Positions 6,200 through 18,595 of a stretch of DNA of 64,000 nucleotides are shown piece by piece. Where the stretch lies: positions 23,516,875 to 23,580,874 of the forward strand of contig OY783192.1 of assembly GCA_963678675.1 (NCBI GenBank), given 5' to 3'. A model generated the notes under the pieces. The model was not told the origin of the DNA. It saw only the letters and a program-made list of their open reading frames with translations, and made no database searches. Position 1 is the first letter of the stretch, and every line of letters begins with the position of its first letter. A program made the position numbers and the translations under genes. Source of the stretch: Xiphydria camelus (lineage: Eukaryota > Arthropoda > Insecta > Hymenoptera > Xiphydriidae).

Positions 6200-8265
6200 A
6201 ATAAATCATGCCCACGCCGCTCCACCAACAGTCAAGTTGTGTGCTACCCGATATTATCTGACGTCTCGCTGTGGAGACTCTGGTGAGATGGCAACCAAAA
6301 TTTAGTACGCAGACTGATAATCAAGCAGCTAATTCGGTAGAATAGCCTAGACAGAATAATGAGTTCCAATGCTACGACGATCAACGTAAGATTCACTATA
6401 ATATTGATCGTCGTGGAATTTAAGGTCATTTTTCTGTCTAGGCAATTCTACCGTATTAGCTGCTGTCGTCATTATCGTTGGTTGTCGTGGAATTTTAGGT
6501 CATTCTTCTGTCTGGGCAATCCTATCGAGTTGGCTGCTGTCGTCATTACCTCGCCAGGGCGTCAATCGTGATCGTATATTAACTATATCGCTTCTTCAGC
6601 ATTAAGCCATGTCAACTTGCTACTTAGCTTACACCTATGTATTAATATTCTATACGCGAATTCTACGTCTACCGCTTACTTCTCCGATCTGCCGGTGAGG
6701 TGCAAGACCGAAAGTCGTCCTTCTCTTGGTGCCACCTCTGATTTGACCAGCAGGATTTCTCCTGCGATAGCTACTACTATATAGCAGTGGTGGATTACTC
6801 CGTTTCCCGGGAGCGTCAAATACTGAGGCCACGTCAAACCTCTTGACAGGAATCGCGCACCACTGGGAATCAGTCGGCGGTTCTACGGCAATTCTCGCTT
6901 CTCCGCTTGGAATACCCGCCCAGTGATTCTCCTGAATAATTCGACATCTCGTGTGATGCCTGGCACGAGATCTCAACCGGCAATCACCTTTGCAAATGGC
7001 CAACCATTTGCGTGATACCAGTGCTGCGTTGAAGATTGATTTTTCATCTAATTTTCGAAAAATCATCTGAGTCACCTCGATCGGAAGTTCTTCCGTAAAG
7101 TCGATTCGGGGAGGACCGCGGCAGATGCCGATTGCTCGCAGAAAGGACTTGAAGAACTCCATGTCTATGCTTCAGTGACGAGTCATCGATTGAACGCTAC
7201 TCATCGAGAACTGCCATTATATAGGCCTACACTCTGCGGTCGCGCGGCGGACTGCGCATGAGCGGACCTGGCGTTGCGCATCCGGAGCGCCTTGCTGCGC
7301 ATGGTGCGTTTCGTGCGGTCACTGAAGTCACTCTGTCGCGTAGCAGTGGATGCTGCCATGTATGCGTACGCCAACCTCACCAACTGATAATACCGAAACG
7401 GTGAGTGTTCCGTAAGGAAGGAGAAAGAATGAACCGGTCCGGTTTGGTGAAACAAGAGAGTCATATATTCATTGGGCTAAAATGGTAACAGAAATCGTAC
7501 GAATCTAGAACTTGAAAACACGCGTAGGTTAATCGGTTTGATGAGCACTGATTGCGAAAGATGACTCACGGCTGTAAAGACACACCGATCGACGTAGAGG
7601 CACTGATCACTTGATTACGAGAATATGGAACTAATACAACTGAACAACGTGTATTCGGTTGCGGTTTATATATCTTACAACTAACAGATAGTGGGGATAG
7701 CGTGGGCGATGCGGTACGCCCTGATTCGCTGAATGAGAATGCCGGTGTAGATAGCGCGAGCTATGCGGTGTGCCATGATTGGCTAGAAAAAAGGTGTAAA
7801 CGCGGGGGATTACGCTTCCAGGAGTCACGTGCCTAACGGGATCGAGCGGTGGTTGCCCTTACCGTACGGAGGAGTCGGATTGTCTTGGAGGAATGATTCG
7901 ACCTCCATTACCTGGGTACGCTGTCTATTAGGATTTCCTAGAAGAATGGCTTTTCCGATAGACAATCGGTTAGATCTCGTCGCTACATCTCAGTATAAGC
8001 GGGTTAAGCAATCGACGGCTAGTGGTAATTAGTAAAGTGAATTAGTTAGGTGACGCGTGACTCATTAAGAAGCGTCCGGCAATTAGCTTTTCGGGAAAGG
8101 TACGGGACTGCAAGTGCATTCACAGCCCCTGCTTTGGCCTTAACAGTGCGAGAGTACGGAACATCGCGGCGTTCAAAGTAAGTAACTGTTGTCGTCGCGG
8201 GACTGTGAAATTTTAGACATCGTGATCACGCTCCAAGCTTGAAAGAGAGTACATTTCATCGTGGA
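6200..8265. repeat. Repeat unit 4
   Basis: 21C, 171T, 276T, 1612T, 1619CC. First member of a dimer copied as units 6-7. Confidence 0.98.
6650..7162 (-). CDS. F-box domain ORF, unit 4
   Basis: Ala47; silent TTA at Leu38. The leader base at -6 relative to the ATG is A (CATAGACATGG), as in units 6, 10 and 11; the -3 G is kept. Confidence 0.5.
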   Translation of the reverse strand: MEFFKSFLRAIGICRGPPRIDFTEELPIEVTQMIFRKLDEKSIFNAALVSRKWLAICKGDCRLRSRARHHTRCRIIQENHWAGIPSGEARIAVEPPTDSQWCAIPVKRFDVASVFDAPGKRSNPPLLYSSSYRRRNPAGQIRGGTKRRTTFGLAPHRQIGEVSGRRRIRV

Positions 8266-10331
8266 AATAAATCATGCCCACGCCGTTCCACCAACAGTCA
8301 AGTTGTGTGCTACCCGATATTATCTGACGTCTCGCTGTGGAGACTCTGGTGAGATGGCAACCAAAATTTAGTACGCAGACTGATAATCAAGCAGCTAATT
8401 CGGTAGAATAGCCTAGACAGAATAATGAGTTCCAATGCTACGACGATCAACGTAAGATTCACTATAATATTGATCGTCGTGGAATTTAAGGTCATTTTTC
8501 TGTCTAGGCAATTCTACCGTATTAGCTGCTGTCGTCATTAGCGTTGGTTGTCGTGGAATTTTAGGTCATTCTTCTGTCTGGGCAATCCTATCGAGTTGGC
8601 TGCTGTCGTCATTACCTCGCCAGGGCGTCAATCGTGATCGTATATTAACTATATCGCTTCTTCAGCATTAAGCCATGTCAACTTGCTACTTAGCTTACAC
8701 CTATGTATTAATATTCTATACGCGAATTCTACGTCTACCGCTTACTTCTCCGATCTGCCGGTGAGGTGCAAGACCGAAAGTCGTCCTTCTCTTGGTGCCA
8801 CCTCTGATTTGACCAGCAGGATTTCTCCTGCGATAGCTACTACTATATAGCAGTGGTGGATTACTCCGTTTCCCGGGAGCGTCAAATACTGAGGCCACGT
8901 CAAACCTCTTGACAGGAATCGCGCACCACTGGGAATCAGTCGGCGGTTCTACGGCAATTCTCGCTTCTCCGCTTGGAATACCCGCCCAGTGATTCTCCTG
9001 AATAATTCGACATCTCGTGTGATGCCTGGCACGAGATCTCAACCGGCAATCACCTTTGCAAATGGCCAACCATTTGCGTGGTACCAGTGCTGCGTTGAAG
9101 ATTGATTTTTCATCCAATTTTCGAAAAATCATTTGAGTCACCTCGATCGGAAGTTCTTCCGTAAAGTCGATTCGGGGAGGACCGCGGCAGATGCCGATTG
9201 CTCGCAGAAAGGACTTGAAGAACTCCATGTCGATGCTTCAGTGACGAGTCGTCGATTGAACGCTACTCATCGAGAACTGCCATTATATAGGCCTACACTC
9301 TGCGGTCGCGCGGCGGACTGCGCATGAGCGGACCTGGCGTTGCGCATCCGGAGCGCCTTGCTGCGCATGGTGCGTTTCGTGCGGTCACTGAAGTCACTCT
9401 GTCGCGTAGCAGTGGATGCTGCCATGTATGCGTACGCCAACCTCACCAACTGATAATACCGAAACGGTGAGTGTTCCGTAAGGAAGGAGAAAGAATGAAC
9501 CGGTCCGGTTTGGTGAAACAAGAGAGTCATATATTCATTGGGCTAAAATGGTAACAGAAATCGTACGAATCTAGAACTTGAAAACACGCGTAGGTTAATC
9601 GGTTTGATGAGCACTGATTGCGAAAGATGACTCACGGCTGTAAAGACACACCGATCGACGTAGAGGCACTGATCACTTGATTACGAGAATATGGAACTAA
9701 TACAACTGAACAACGTGTATTCGGTTGCGGTTTATATATCTTACAACTAACAGATAGTGGGGATAGCGTGGGCGATTCGGTACGCCCTGATTCGCTGAAT
9801 GAGAATGCCGGTGTAGATAGCGCGAGCTATGCGGTGTGCCATGATTGGCTAGAAAAAAGGTGTAAACGCGGGGGATTACGCTTCCAGGAGTCACGTGCCT
9901 AACGGGATCGAGCGGTGGTTGCCCTTACCGTACGGAGGAGTCGGATTGTCTTGGAGGAATGATTCGACCTCCATTACCTGGGTACGCTGTCTATTAGGAT
10001 TTCCTAGAAGAATGGCTTTTCCGATAGACAATCGGTTAGATCTCGTCGCTACATCTCAGTATAAGCGGGTTAAGCAATCGACGGCTAGTGGTAATTAGTA
10101 AAGTGAATTAGTTAGGTGACGCGTGACTCATTAAGAAGCGTCCGGCAATTAGCTTTTCGGGAAAGGTACGGGACTGCAAGTGCATTCACAGCCCCTGCTT
10201 TGGCCTTAACAGTGCGAGAGTACGGAATATCGCGGCGTTCAAAGTAAGTAACTGTTGTCGTCGCGGGACTGTGAAATTTTAGACATCGTGATCACGCTCC
10301 AAGCTTGAAAGAGAGTACATTTCATCGTGGA
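8266..10331. repeat. Repeat unit 5
   Basis: 21T, 276G, 1612T. Pairs with unit 4; near twin of unit 7, sharing Pro50 and the GAATATCG variant at 10226. Confidence 0.98.
8716..9228 (-). CDS. F-box domain ORF, unit 5
   Basis: Ala47 and Pro50 in place of Ser50. A proline just before the Arg-Lys-Trp53 segment of the last F-box helix could weaken the fold. Silent CAA at Gln32. Confidence 0.45.
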   Translation of the reverse strand: MEFFKSFLRAIGICRGPPRIDFTEELPIEVTQMIFRKLDEKSIFNAALVPRKWLAICKGDCRLRSRARHHTRCRIIQENHWAGIPSGEARIAVEPPTDSQWCAIPVKRFDVASVFDAPGKRSNPPLLYSSSYRRRNPAGQIRGGTKRRTTFGLAPHRQIGEVSGRRRIRV

Positions 10332-12397
10332 AATAAATCATGCCCACGCCGTTCCACCAACAGTCAAGTTGTGTGCTACCCGATATTATCTGACGTCTCG
10401 CTGTGGAGACTCTGGTGAGATGGCAACCAAAATTTAGTACGCAGACTGATAATCAAGCAGCTAATTCGGTAGAATAGCCTAGACAGAATAATGAGTTCCA
10501 ATGCTACGACGATCAACGTAAGATTCACTATAATATTGATCGTCGTGGAATTTAAGGTCATTTTTCTGTCTAGGCAATTCTACCGTATTAGCTGCTGTCG
10601 TCATTAGCGTTGGTTGTCGTGGAATTTTAGGTCATTCTTCTGTCTGGGCAATCCTATCGAGTTGGCTGCTGTCGTCATTACCTCGCCAGGGCGTCAATCG
10701 TGATCGTATATTAACTATATCGCTTCTTCAGCATTAAGCCATGTCAACTTGCTACTTAGCTTACACCTATGTATTAATATTCTATACGCGAATTCTACGT
10801 CTACCGCTTACTTCTCCGATCTGCCGGTGAGGTGCAAGACCGAAAGTCGTCCTTCTCTTGGTGCCACCTCTGATTTGACCAGCAGGATTTCTCCTGCGAT
10901 AGCTACTACTATATAGCAGTGGTGGATTACTCCGTTTCCCGGGAGCGTCAAATACTGAGGCCACGTCAAACCTCTTGACAGGAATCGCGCACCACTGGGA
11001 ATCAGTCGGCGGTTCTACGGCAATTCTCGCTTCTCCGCTTGGAATACCCGCCCAGTGATTCTCCTGAATAATTCGACATCTCGTGTGATGCCTGGCACGA
11101 GATCTCAACCGGCAATCACCTTTGCAAATGGCCAACCATTTGCGTGATACCAGTGCTGCGTTGAAGATTGATTTTTCATCTAATTTTCGAAAAATCATCT
11201 GAGTCACCTCGATCGGAAGTTCTTCCGTAAAGTCGATTCGGGGAGGACCGCGGCAGATGCCGATTGCTCGCAGAAAGGACTTGAAGAACTCCATGTCTAT
11301 GCTTCAGTGACGAGTCATCGATTGAACGCTACTCATCGAGAACTGCCATTATATAGGCCTACACTCTGCGGTCGCGCGGCGGACTGCGCATGAGCGGACC
11401 TGGCGTTGCGCATCCGGAGCGCCTTGCTGCGCATGGTGCGTTTCGTGCGGTCACTGAAGTCACTCTGTCGCGTAGCAGTGGATGCTGCCATGTATGCGTA
11501 CGCCAACCTCACCAACTGATAATACCGAAACGGTGAGTGTTCCGTAAGGAAGGAGAAAGAATGAACCGGTCCGGTTTGGTGAAACAAGAGAGTCATATAT
11601 TCATTGGGCTAAAATGGTAACAGAAATCGTACGAATCTAGAACTTGAAAACACGCGTAGGTTAATCGGTTTGATGAGCACTGATTGCGAAAGATGACTCA
11701 CGGCTGTAAAGACACACCGATCGACGTAGAGGCACTGATCACTTGATTACGAGAATATGGAACTAATACAACTGAACAACGTGTATTCGGTTGCGGTTTA
11801 TATATCTTACAACTAACAGATAGTGGGGATAGCGTGGGCGATGCGGTACGCCCTGATTCGCTGAATGAGAATGCCGGTGTAGATAGCGCGAGCTATGCGG
11901 TGTGCCATGATTGGCTAGAAAAAAGGTGTAAACGCGGGGGATTACGCTTCCAGGAGTCACGTGCCTAACGGGATCGAGCGGTGGTTGCCCTTACCGTACG
12001 GAGGAGTCGGATTGTCTTGGAGGAATGATTCGACCTCCATTACCTGGGTACGCTGTCTATTAGGATTTCCTAGAAGAATGGCTTTTCCGATAGACAATCG
12101 GTTAGATCTCGTCGCTACATCTCAGTATAAGCGGGTTAAGCAATCGACGGCTAGTGGTAATTAGTAAAGTGAATTAGTTAGGTGACGCGTGACTCATTAA
12201 GAAGCGTCCGGCAATTAGCTTTTCGGGAAAGGTACGGGACTGCAAGTGCATTCACAGCCCCTGCTTTGGCCTTAACAGTGCGAGAGTACGGAACATCGCG
12301 GCGTTCAAAGTAAGTAACTGTTGTCGTCGCGGGACTGTGAAATTTTAGACATCGTGATCACGCTCCAAGCTTGAAAGAGAGTACATTTCATCGTGGA
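10332..12397. repeat. Repeat unit 6
   Basis: 21T, 276G, 1612T. Resembles unit 4 from the F-box ORF rightwards. Confidence 0.98.
10782..11294 (-). CDS. F-box domain ORF, unit 6
   Basis: Ala47; silent TTA at Leu38, as in unit 4. Confidence 0.5.
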   Translation of the reverse strand: MEFFKSFLRAIGICRGPPRIDFTEELPIEVTQMIFRKLDEKSIFNAALVSRKWLAICKGDCRLRSRARHHTRCRIIQENHWAGIPSGEARIAVEPPTDSQWCAIPVKRFDVASVFDAPGKRSNPPLLYSSSYRRRNPAGQIRGGTKRRTTFGLAPHRQIGEVSGRRRIRV

Positions 12398-14463
12398 AAT
12401 AAATCATGCCCACGCCGTTCCACCAACAGTCAAGTTGTGTGCTACCCGATATTATCTGACGTCTCGCTGTGGAGACTCTGGTGAGATGGCAACCAAAATT
12501 TAGTACGCAGACTGATAATCAAGCAGCTAATTCGGTAGAATAGCCTAGACAGAATAATGAGTTCCAATGCTACGACGATCAACGTAAGATTCACTATAAT
12601 ATTGATCGTCGTGGAATTTAAGGTCATTTTTCTGTCTAGGCAATTCTACCGTATTAGCTGCTGTCGTCATTAGCGTTGGTTGTCGTGGAATTTTAGGTCA
12701 TTCTTCTGTCTGGGCAATCCTATCGAGTTGGCTGCTGTCGTCATTACCTCGCCAGGGCGTCAATCGTGATCGTATATTAACTATATCGCTTCTTCAGCAT
12801 TAAGCCATGTCAACTTGCTACTTAGCTTACACCTATGTATTAATATTCTATACGCGAATTCTACGTCTACCGCTTACTTCTCCGATCTGCCGGTGAGGTG
12901 CAAGACCGAAAGTCGTCCTTCTCTTGGTGCCACCTCTGATTTGACCAGCAGGATTTCTCCTGCGATAGCTACTACTATATAGCAGTGGTGGATTACTCCG
13001 TTTCCCGGGAGCGTCAAATACTGAGGCCACGTCAAACCTCTTGACAGGAATCGCGCACCACTGGGAATCAGTCGGCGGTTCTACGGCAATTCTCGCTTCT
13101 CCGCTTGGAATACCCGCCCAGTGATTCTCCTGAATAATTCGACATCTCGTGTGATGCCTGGCACGAGATCTCAACCGGCAATCACCTTTGCAAATGGCCA
13201 ACCATTTGCGTGGTACCAGTGCTGCGTTGAAGATTGATTTTTCATCCAATTTTCGAAAAATCATTTGAGTCACCTCGATCGGAAGTTCTTCCGTAAAGTC
13301 GATTCGGGGAGGACCGCGGCAGATGCCGATTGCTCGCAGAAAGGACTTGAAGAACTCCATGTCGATGCTTCAGTGACGAGTCGTCGATTGAACGCTACTC
13401 ATCGAGAACTGCCATTATATAGGCCTACACTCTGCGGTCGCGCGGCGGACTGCGCATGAGCGGACCTGGCGTTGCGCATCCGGAGCGCCTTGCTGCGCAT
13501 GGTGCGTTTCGTGCGGTCACTGAAGTCACTCTGTCGCGTAGCAGTGGATGCTGCCATGTATGCGTACGCCAACCTCACCAACTGATAATACCGAAACGGT
13601 GAGTGTTCCGTAAGGAAGGAGAAAGAATGAACCGGTCCGGTTTGGTGAAACAAGAGAGTCATATATTCATTGGGCTAAAATGGTAACAGAAATCGTACGA
13701 ATCTAGAACTTGAAAACACGCGTAGGTTAATCGGTTTGATGAGCACTGATTGCGAAAGATGACTCACGGCTGTAAAGACACACCGATCGACGTAGAGGCA
13801 CTGATCACTTGATTACGAGAATATGGAACTAATACAACTGAACAACGTGTATTCGGTTGCGGTTTATATATCTTACAACTAACAGATAGTGGGGATAGCG
13901 TGGGCGATTCGGTACGCCCTGATTCGCTGAATGAGAATGCCGGTGTAGATAGCGCGAGCTATGCGGTGTGCCATGATTGGCTAGAAAAAAGGTGTAAACG
14001 CGGGGGATTACGCTTCCAGGAGTCACGTGCCTAACGGGATCGAGCGGTGGTTGCCCTTACCGTACGGAGGAGTCGGATTGTCTTGGAGGAATGATTCGAC
14101 CTCCATTACCTGGGTACGCTGTCTATTAGGATTTCCTAGAAGAATGGCTTTTCCGATAGACAATCGGTTAGATCTCGTCGCTACATCTCAGTATAAGCGG
14201 GTTAAGCAATCGACGGCTAGTGGTAATTAGTAAAGTGAATTAGTTAGGTGACGCGTGACTCATTAAGAAGCGTCCGGCAATTAGCTTTTCGGGAAAGGTA
14301 CGGGACTGCAAGTGCATTCACAGCCCCTGCTTTGGCCTTAACAGTGCGAGAGTACGGAATATCGCGGCGTTCAAAGTAAGTAACTGTTGTCGTCGCGGGA
14401 CTGTGAAATTTTAGACATCGTGATCACGCTCCAAGCTTGAAAGAGAGTACATTTCATCGTGGA
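12398..14463. repeat. Repeat unit 7
   Basis: 21T, 276G, 1612T. Carries the same private variants as unit 5. Confidence 0.98.
12848..13360 (-). CDS. F-box domain ORF, unit 7
   Basis: Ala47 and Pro50, the same protein as unit 5, with the same silent CAA at Gln32. Confidence 0.45.
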   Translation of the reverse strand: MEFFKSFLRAIGICRGPPRIDFTEELPIEVTQMIFRKLDEKSIFNAALVPRKWLAICKGDCRLRSRARHHTRCRIIQENHWAGIPSGEARIAVEPPTDSQWCAIPVKRFDVASVFDAPGKRSNPPLLYSSSYRRRNPAGQIRGGTKRRTTFGLAPHRQIGEVSGRRRIRV

Positions 14464-16529
14464 AATAAATCATGCCCACGCCGTTCCACCAACAGTCAAG
14501 TTGTGTGCTACCCGATATTATCTGACGTCTCGCTGTGGAGACTCTGGTGAGATGGCAACCAAAATTTAGTACGCAGACTGATAATCAAGCAGCTAATTCG
14601 GTAGAATAGCCTAGACAGAATAATGAGTTCCAATGCTACGACGATCAACGTAAGATTCACTATAATATTGATCGTCGTGGAATTTAAGGTCATTTTTCTG
14701 TCTAGGCAATTCTACCGTATTAGCTGCTGTCGTCATTAGCGTTGGTTGTCGTGGAATTTTAGGTCATTCTTCTGTCTGGGCAATCCTATCGAGTTGGCTG
14801 CTGTCGTCATTACCTCGCCAGGGCGTCAATCGTGATCGTATATTAACTATATCGCTTCTTCAGCATTAAGCCATGTCAACTTGCTACTTAGCTTACACCT
14901 ATGTATTAATATTCTATACGCGAATTCTACGTCTACCGCTGACTTCTCCGATCTGCCGGTGAGGTGCAAGACCGAAAGTCGTCCTTCTCTTGGTGCCACC
15001 TCTGATTTGACCAGCAGGATTTCTCCTGCGATAGCTACTACTATATAGCAGTGGTGGATTACTCCGTTTCCCGGGAGCGTCAAATACTGAGGCCACGTCA
15101 AACCTCTTGACAGGAATCGCGCACCACTGGGAATCAGTCGGCGGTTCTACGGCAATTCTCGCTTCTCCGCTTGGAATACCCGCCCAGTGATTCTCCTGAA
15201 TAATTCGACATCTCGTGTGATGCCTGGCACGAGATCTCAACCGGCAATCACCTTTGCAAATGGCCAACCATTTGCGTGATACCAGTGCTGCGTTGAAGAT
15301 TGATTTTTCATCCAATTTTCGAAAAATCATTTGAGTCACCTCGATCGGAAGTTCTTCCGTAAAGTCGATTCGGGGAGGACCGCGGCAGATGCCGATTGCT
15401 CGCAGAAAGGACTTGAAGAACTCCATGTCGATGCTTCAGTGACGAGTCGTCGATTGAACGCTACTCATCGAGAACTGCCATTATATAGGCCTACACTCTG
15501 CGGTCGCGCGGCGGACTGCGCATGAGCGGACCTGGCGTTGCGCATCCGGAGCGCCTTGCTGCGCATGGTGCGTTTCGTGCGGTCACTGAAGTCACTCTGT
15601 CGCGTAGCAGTGGATGCTGCCATGTATGCGTACGCCAACCTCACCAACTGATAATACCGAAACGGTGAGTGTTCCTTAAGGAAGGAGAAAGAATGAACCG
15701 GTCCGGTTTGGTGAAACAAGAGAGTCATATATTCATTGGGCTAAAATGGTAACAGAAATCGTACGAATCTAGAACTTGAAAACACGCGTAGGTTAATCGG
15801 TTTGATGAGCACTGATTGCGAAAGATGACTCACGGCTGTAAAGACACACCGATCGACGTAGAGGCACTGATCACTTGATTACGAGAATATGGAACTAATA
15901 CAACTGAACAACGTGTATTCGGTTGCGGTTTATATATCTTAAAACTAACAGATAGTGGGGATAGCGTGGGCGATGCGGTACGCCCTGATTCGCTGAATGA
16001 GAATGCCGGTGTAGATAGCGCGAGCTATGCGGTGTGCCATGATTGGCTAGAAAAAAGGTGTAAACGCGGGGGATTACGCTTCCAGGAGTCACGTGCCTAA
16101 CGGGATCGAGCGGTGGTTGCCCTTACCGTACGGAGGAGTCGGATTGTCTTGGAGGAATGATTCGACCTCCATTACCTGGGTACGCTGTCTATTAGGATTT
16201 CCTAGAAGAATGGCTTTTCCGATAGACAATCGGTTAAATCTCGTCGCTACATCTCAGTATAAGCGGCTTAAGCAATCGACGGCTAGTGGTAATTAGTAAA
16301 GTAAATTAGTTAAGTGACGCGTGACTCATTAAGAAGCGTCCGGCAATTAGCTTTTCGGGAAAGGTACGGGACTGCAAGTGCATTCACAGCCCCTGCTTTG
16401 GCCTTAACAGTGCGAGAGTACGGAACATCGCGGCGTTCAAAGTAAGTAACTGTTGTCGTCGCGGGACTGTGAAATTTTAGACATCGTGATCACGCTCCAA
16501 GCTTGAAAGAGAGTACATTTCATCGTGGA
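14464..16529. repeat. Repeat unit 8
   Basis: 21T, 276G, 478G, 1612T. Adjacent-copy twin of unit 9 (Lys18 in the 87-codon ORF, CGGCTTAAG near unit position 1803). Confidence 0.98.
14914..15426 (-). CDS. F-box domain ORF, unit 8
   Basis: Ala47. Silent GTC at Val162 changes the donor-like GTAAGC to GTCAGC and removes a stop in the next frame, so an alternative frame at 14847-15101 stays open. Confidence 0.5.
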   Translation of the reverse strand: MEFFKSFLRAIGICRGPPRIDFTEELPIEVTQMIFRKLDEKSIFNAALVSRKWLAICKGDCRLRSRARHHTRCRIIQENHWAGIPSGEARIAVEPPTDSQWCAIPVKRFDVASVFDAPGKRSNPPLLYSSSYRRRNPAGQIRGGTKRRTTFGLAPHRQIGEVSGRRRIRV

Positions 16530-18595
16530 AATAAATCATGCCCACGCCGTTCCACCAACAGTCAAGTTGTGTGCTACCCGATATTATCTGACGTCTCGCT
16601 GTGGAGACTCTGGTGAGGTGGCAACCAAAATTTAGTACGCAGACTGATAATCAAGCAGCTAATTCGGTAGAATAGCCTAGACAGAATAATGAGTTCCAAT
16701 GCTACGACGATCAACGTAAGATTCACTATAATATTGATCGTCGTGGAATTTAAGGTCATTTTTCTGTCTAGGCAATTCTACCGTATTAGCTGCTGTCGTC
16801 ATTAGCGTTGGTTGTCGTGGAATTTTAGGTCATTCTTCTGTCTGGGCAATCCTATCGAGTTGGCTGCTGTCGTCATTACCTCGCCAGGGCGTCAATCGTG
16901 ATCGTATATTAACTATATCGCTTCTTCAGCATTAAGCCATGTCAACTTGCTACTTAGCTTACACCTATGTATTAATATTCTATACGCGAATTCTACGTCT
17001 ACCGCTGACTTCTCCGATCTGCCGGTGAGGTGCAAGACCGAAAGTCGTCCTTCTCTTGGTGCCACCTCTGATTTGACCAGCAGGATTTCTCCTGCGATAG
17101 CTACTACTATATAGCAGTGGTGGATTACTCCGTTTCCCGGGAGCGTCAAATACTGAGGCCACGTCAAACCTCTTGACAGGAATCGCGCACCACTGGGAAT
17201 CAGTCGGCGGTTCTACGGCAATTCTCGCTTCTCCGCTTGGAATACCCGCCCAGTGATTCTCCTGAATAATTCGACATCTCGTGTGATGCCTGGCACGAGA
17301 TCTCAACCGGCAATCACCTTTGCAAATGGCCAACCATTTGCGTGATACCAGTGCTGCGTTGAAGATTGATTTTTCATCCAATTTTCGAAAAATCATTTGA
17401 GTCACCTCGATCGGAAGTTCTTCCGTAAAGTCGATTCGGGGAGGACCGCGGCAGATGCCGATTGCTCGCAGAAAGGACTTGAAGAACTCCATGTCGATGC
17501 TTCAGTGACGAGTCGTCGATTGAACGCTACTCATCGAGAACTGCCATTATATAGGCCTACACTCTGCGGTCGCGCGGCGGACTGCGCATGAGCGGACCTG
17601 GCGTTGCGCATCCGGAGCGCCTTGCTGCGCATGGTGCGTTTCGTGCGGTCACTGAAGTCACTCTGTCGCGTAGCAGTGGATGCTGCCATGTATGCGTACG
17701 CCAACCTCACCAACTGATAATACCGAAACGGTGAGTGTTCCTTAAGGAAGGAGAAAGAATGAACCGGTCCGGTTTGGTGAAACAAGAGAGTCATATATTC
17801 ATTGGGCTAAAATGGTAACAGAAATCGTACGAATCTAGAACTTGAAAACACGCGTAGGTTAATCGGTTTGATGAGCACTGATTGCGAAAGATGACTCACG
17901 GCTGTAAAGACACACCGATCGACGTAGAGGCACTGATCACTTGATTACGAGAATATGGAACTAATACAACTGAACAACGTGTATTCGGTTGCGGTTTATA
18001 TATCTTAAAACTAACAGATAGTGGGGATAGCGTGGGCGATGCGGTACGCCCTGATTCGCTGAATGAGAATGCCGGTGTAGATAGCGCGAGCTATGCGGTG
18101 TGCCATGATTGGCTAGAAAAAAGGTGTAAACGCGGGGGATTACGCTTCCAGGAGTCACGTGCCTAACGGGATCGAGCGGTGGTTGCCCTTACCGTACGGA
18201 GGAGTCGGATTGTCTTGGAGGAATGATTCGACCTCCATTACCTGGGTACGCTGTCTATTAGGATTTCCTAGAAGAATGGCTTTTCCGATAGACAATCGGT
18301 TAGATCTCGTCGCTACATCTCAGTATAAGCGGCTTAAGCAATCGACGGCTAGTGGTAATTAGTAAAGTGAATTAGTTAGGTGACGCGTGACTCATTAAGA
18401 AGCGTCCGGCAATTAGCTTTTCGGGAAAGGTACGGGACTGCAAGTGCATTCACAGCCCCTGCTTTGGCCTTAACAGTGCGAGAGTACGGAACATCGCGGC
18501 GTTCAAAGTAAGTAACTGTTGTCGTCGCGGGACTGTGAAATTTTAGACATCGTGATCACGCTCCAAGCTTGAAAGAGAGTACATTTCATCGTGGA
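16530..18595. repeat. Repeat unit 9
   Basis: 21T, 276G, 478G, 1612T. Shares its left end with unit 10 (GAGGTGG at 16616) and its right end with unit 8. Confidence 0.98.
16980..17492 (-). CDS. F-box domain ORF, unit 9
   Basis: Ala47; silent GTC at Val162 and CAA at Gln32, identical in protein to unit 8. Confidence 0.5.
   Translation of the reverse strand: MEFFKSFLRAIGICRGPPRIDFTEELPIEVTQMIFRKLDEKSIFNAALVSRKWLAICKGDCRLRSRARHHTRCRIIQENHWAGIPSGEARIAVEPPTDSQWCAIPVKRFDVASVFDAPGKRSNPPLLYSSSYRRRNPAGQIRGGTKRRTTFGLAPHRQIGEVSGRRRIRV

Noticed and set aside
14847..15101. 84-codon minus-strand frame in units 8-11
   Set aside because: It starts with TTG and is open only because of one silent change in the F-box frame. 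Mentioned as a possible trace of a frameshift, not as a gene.
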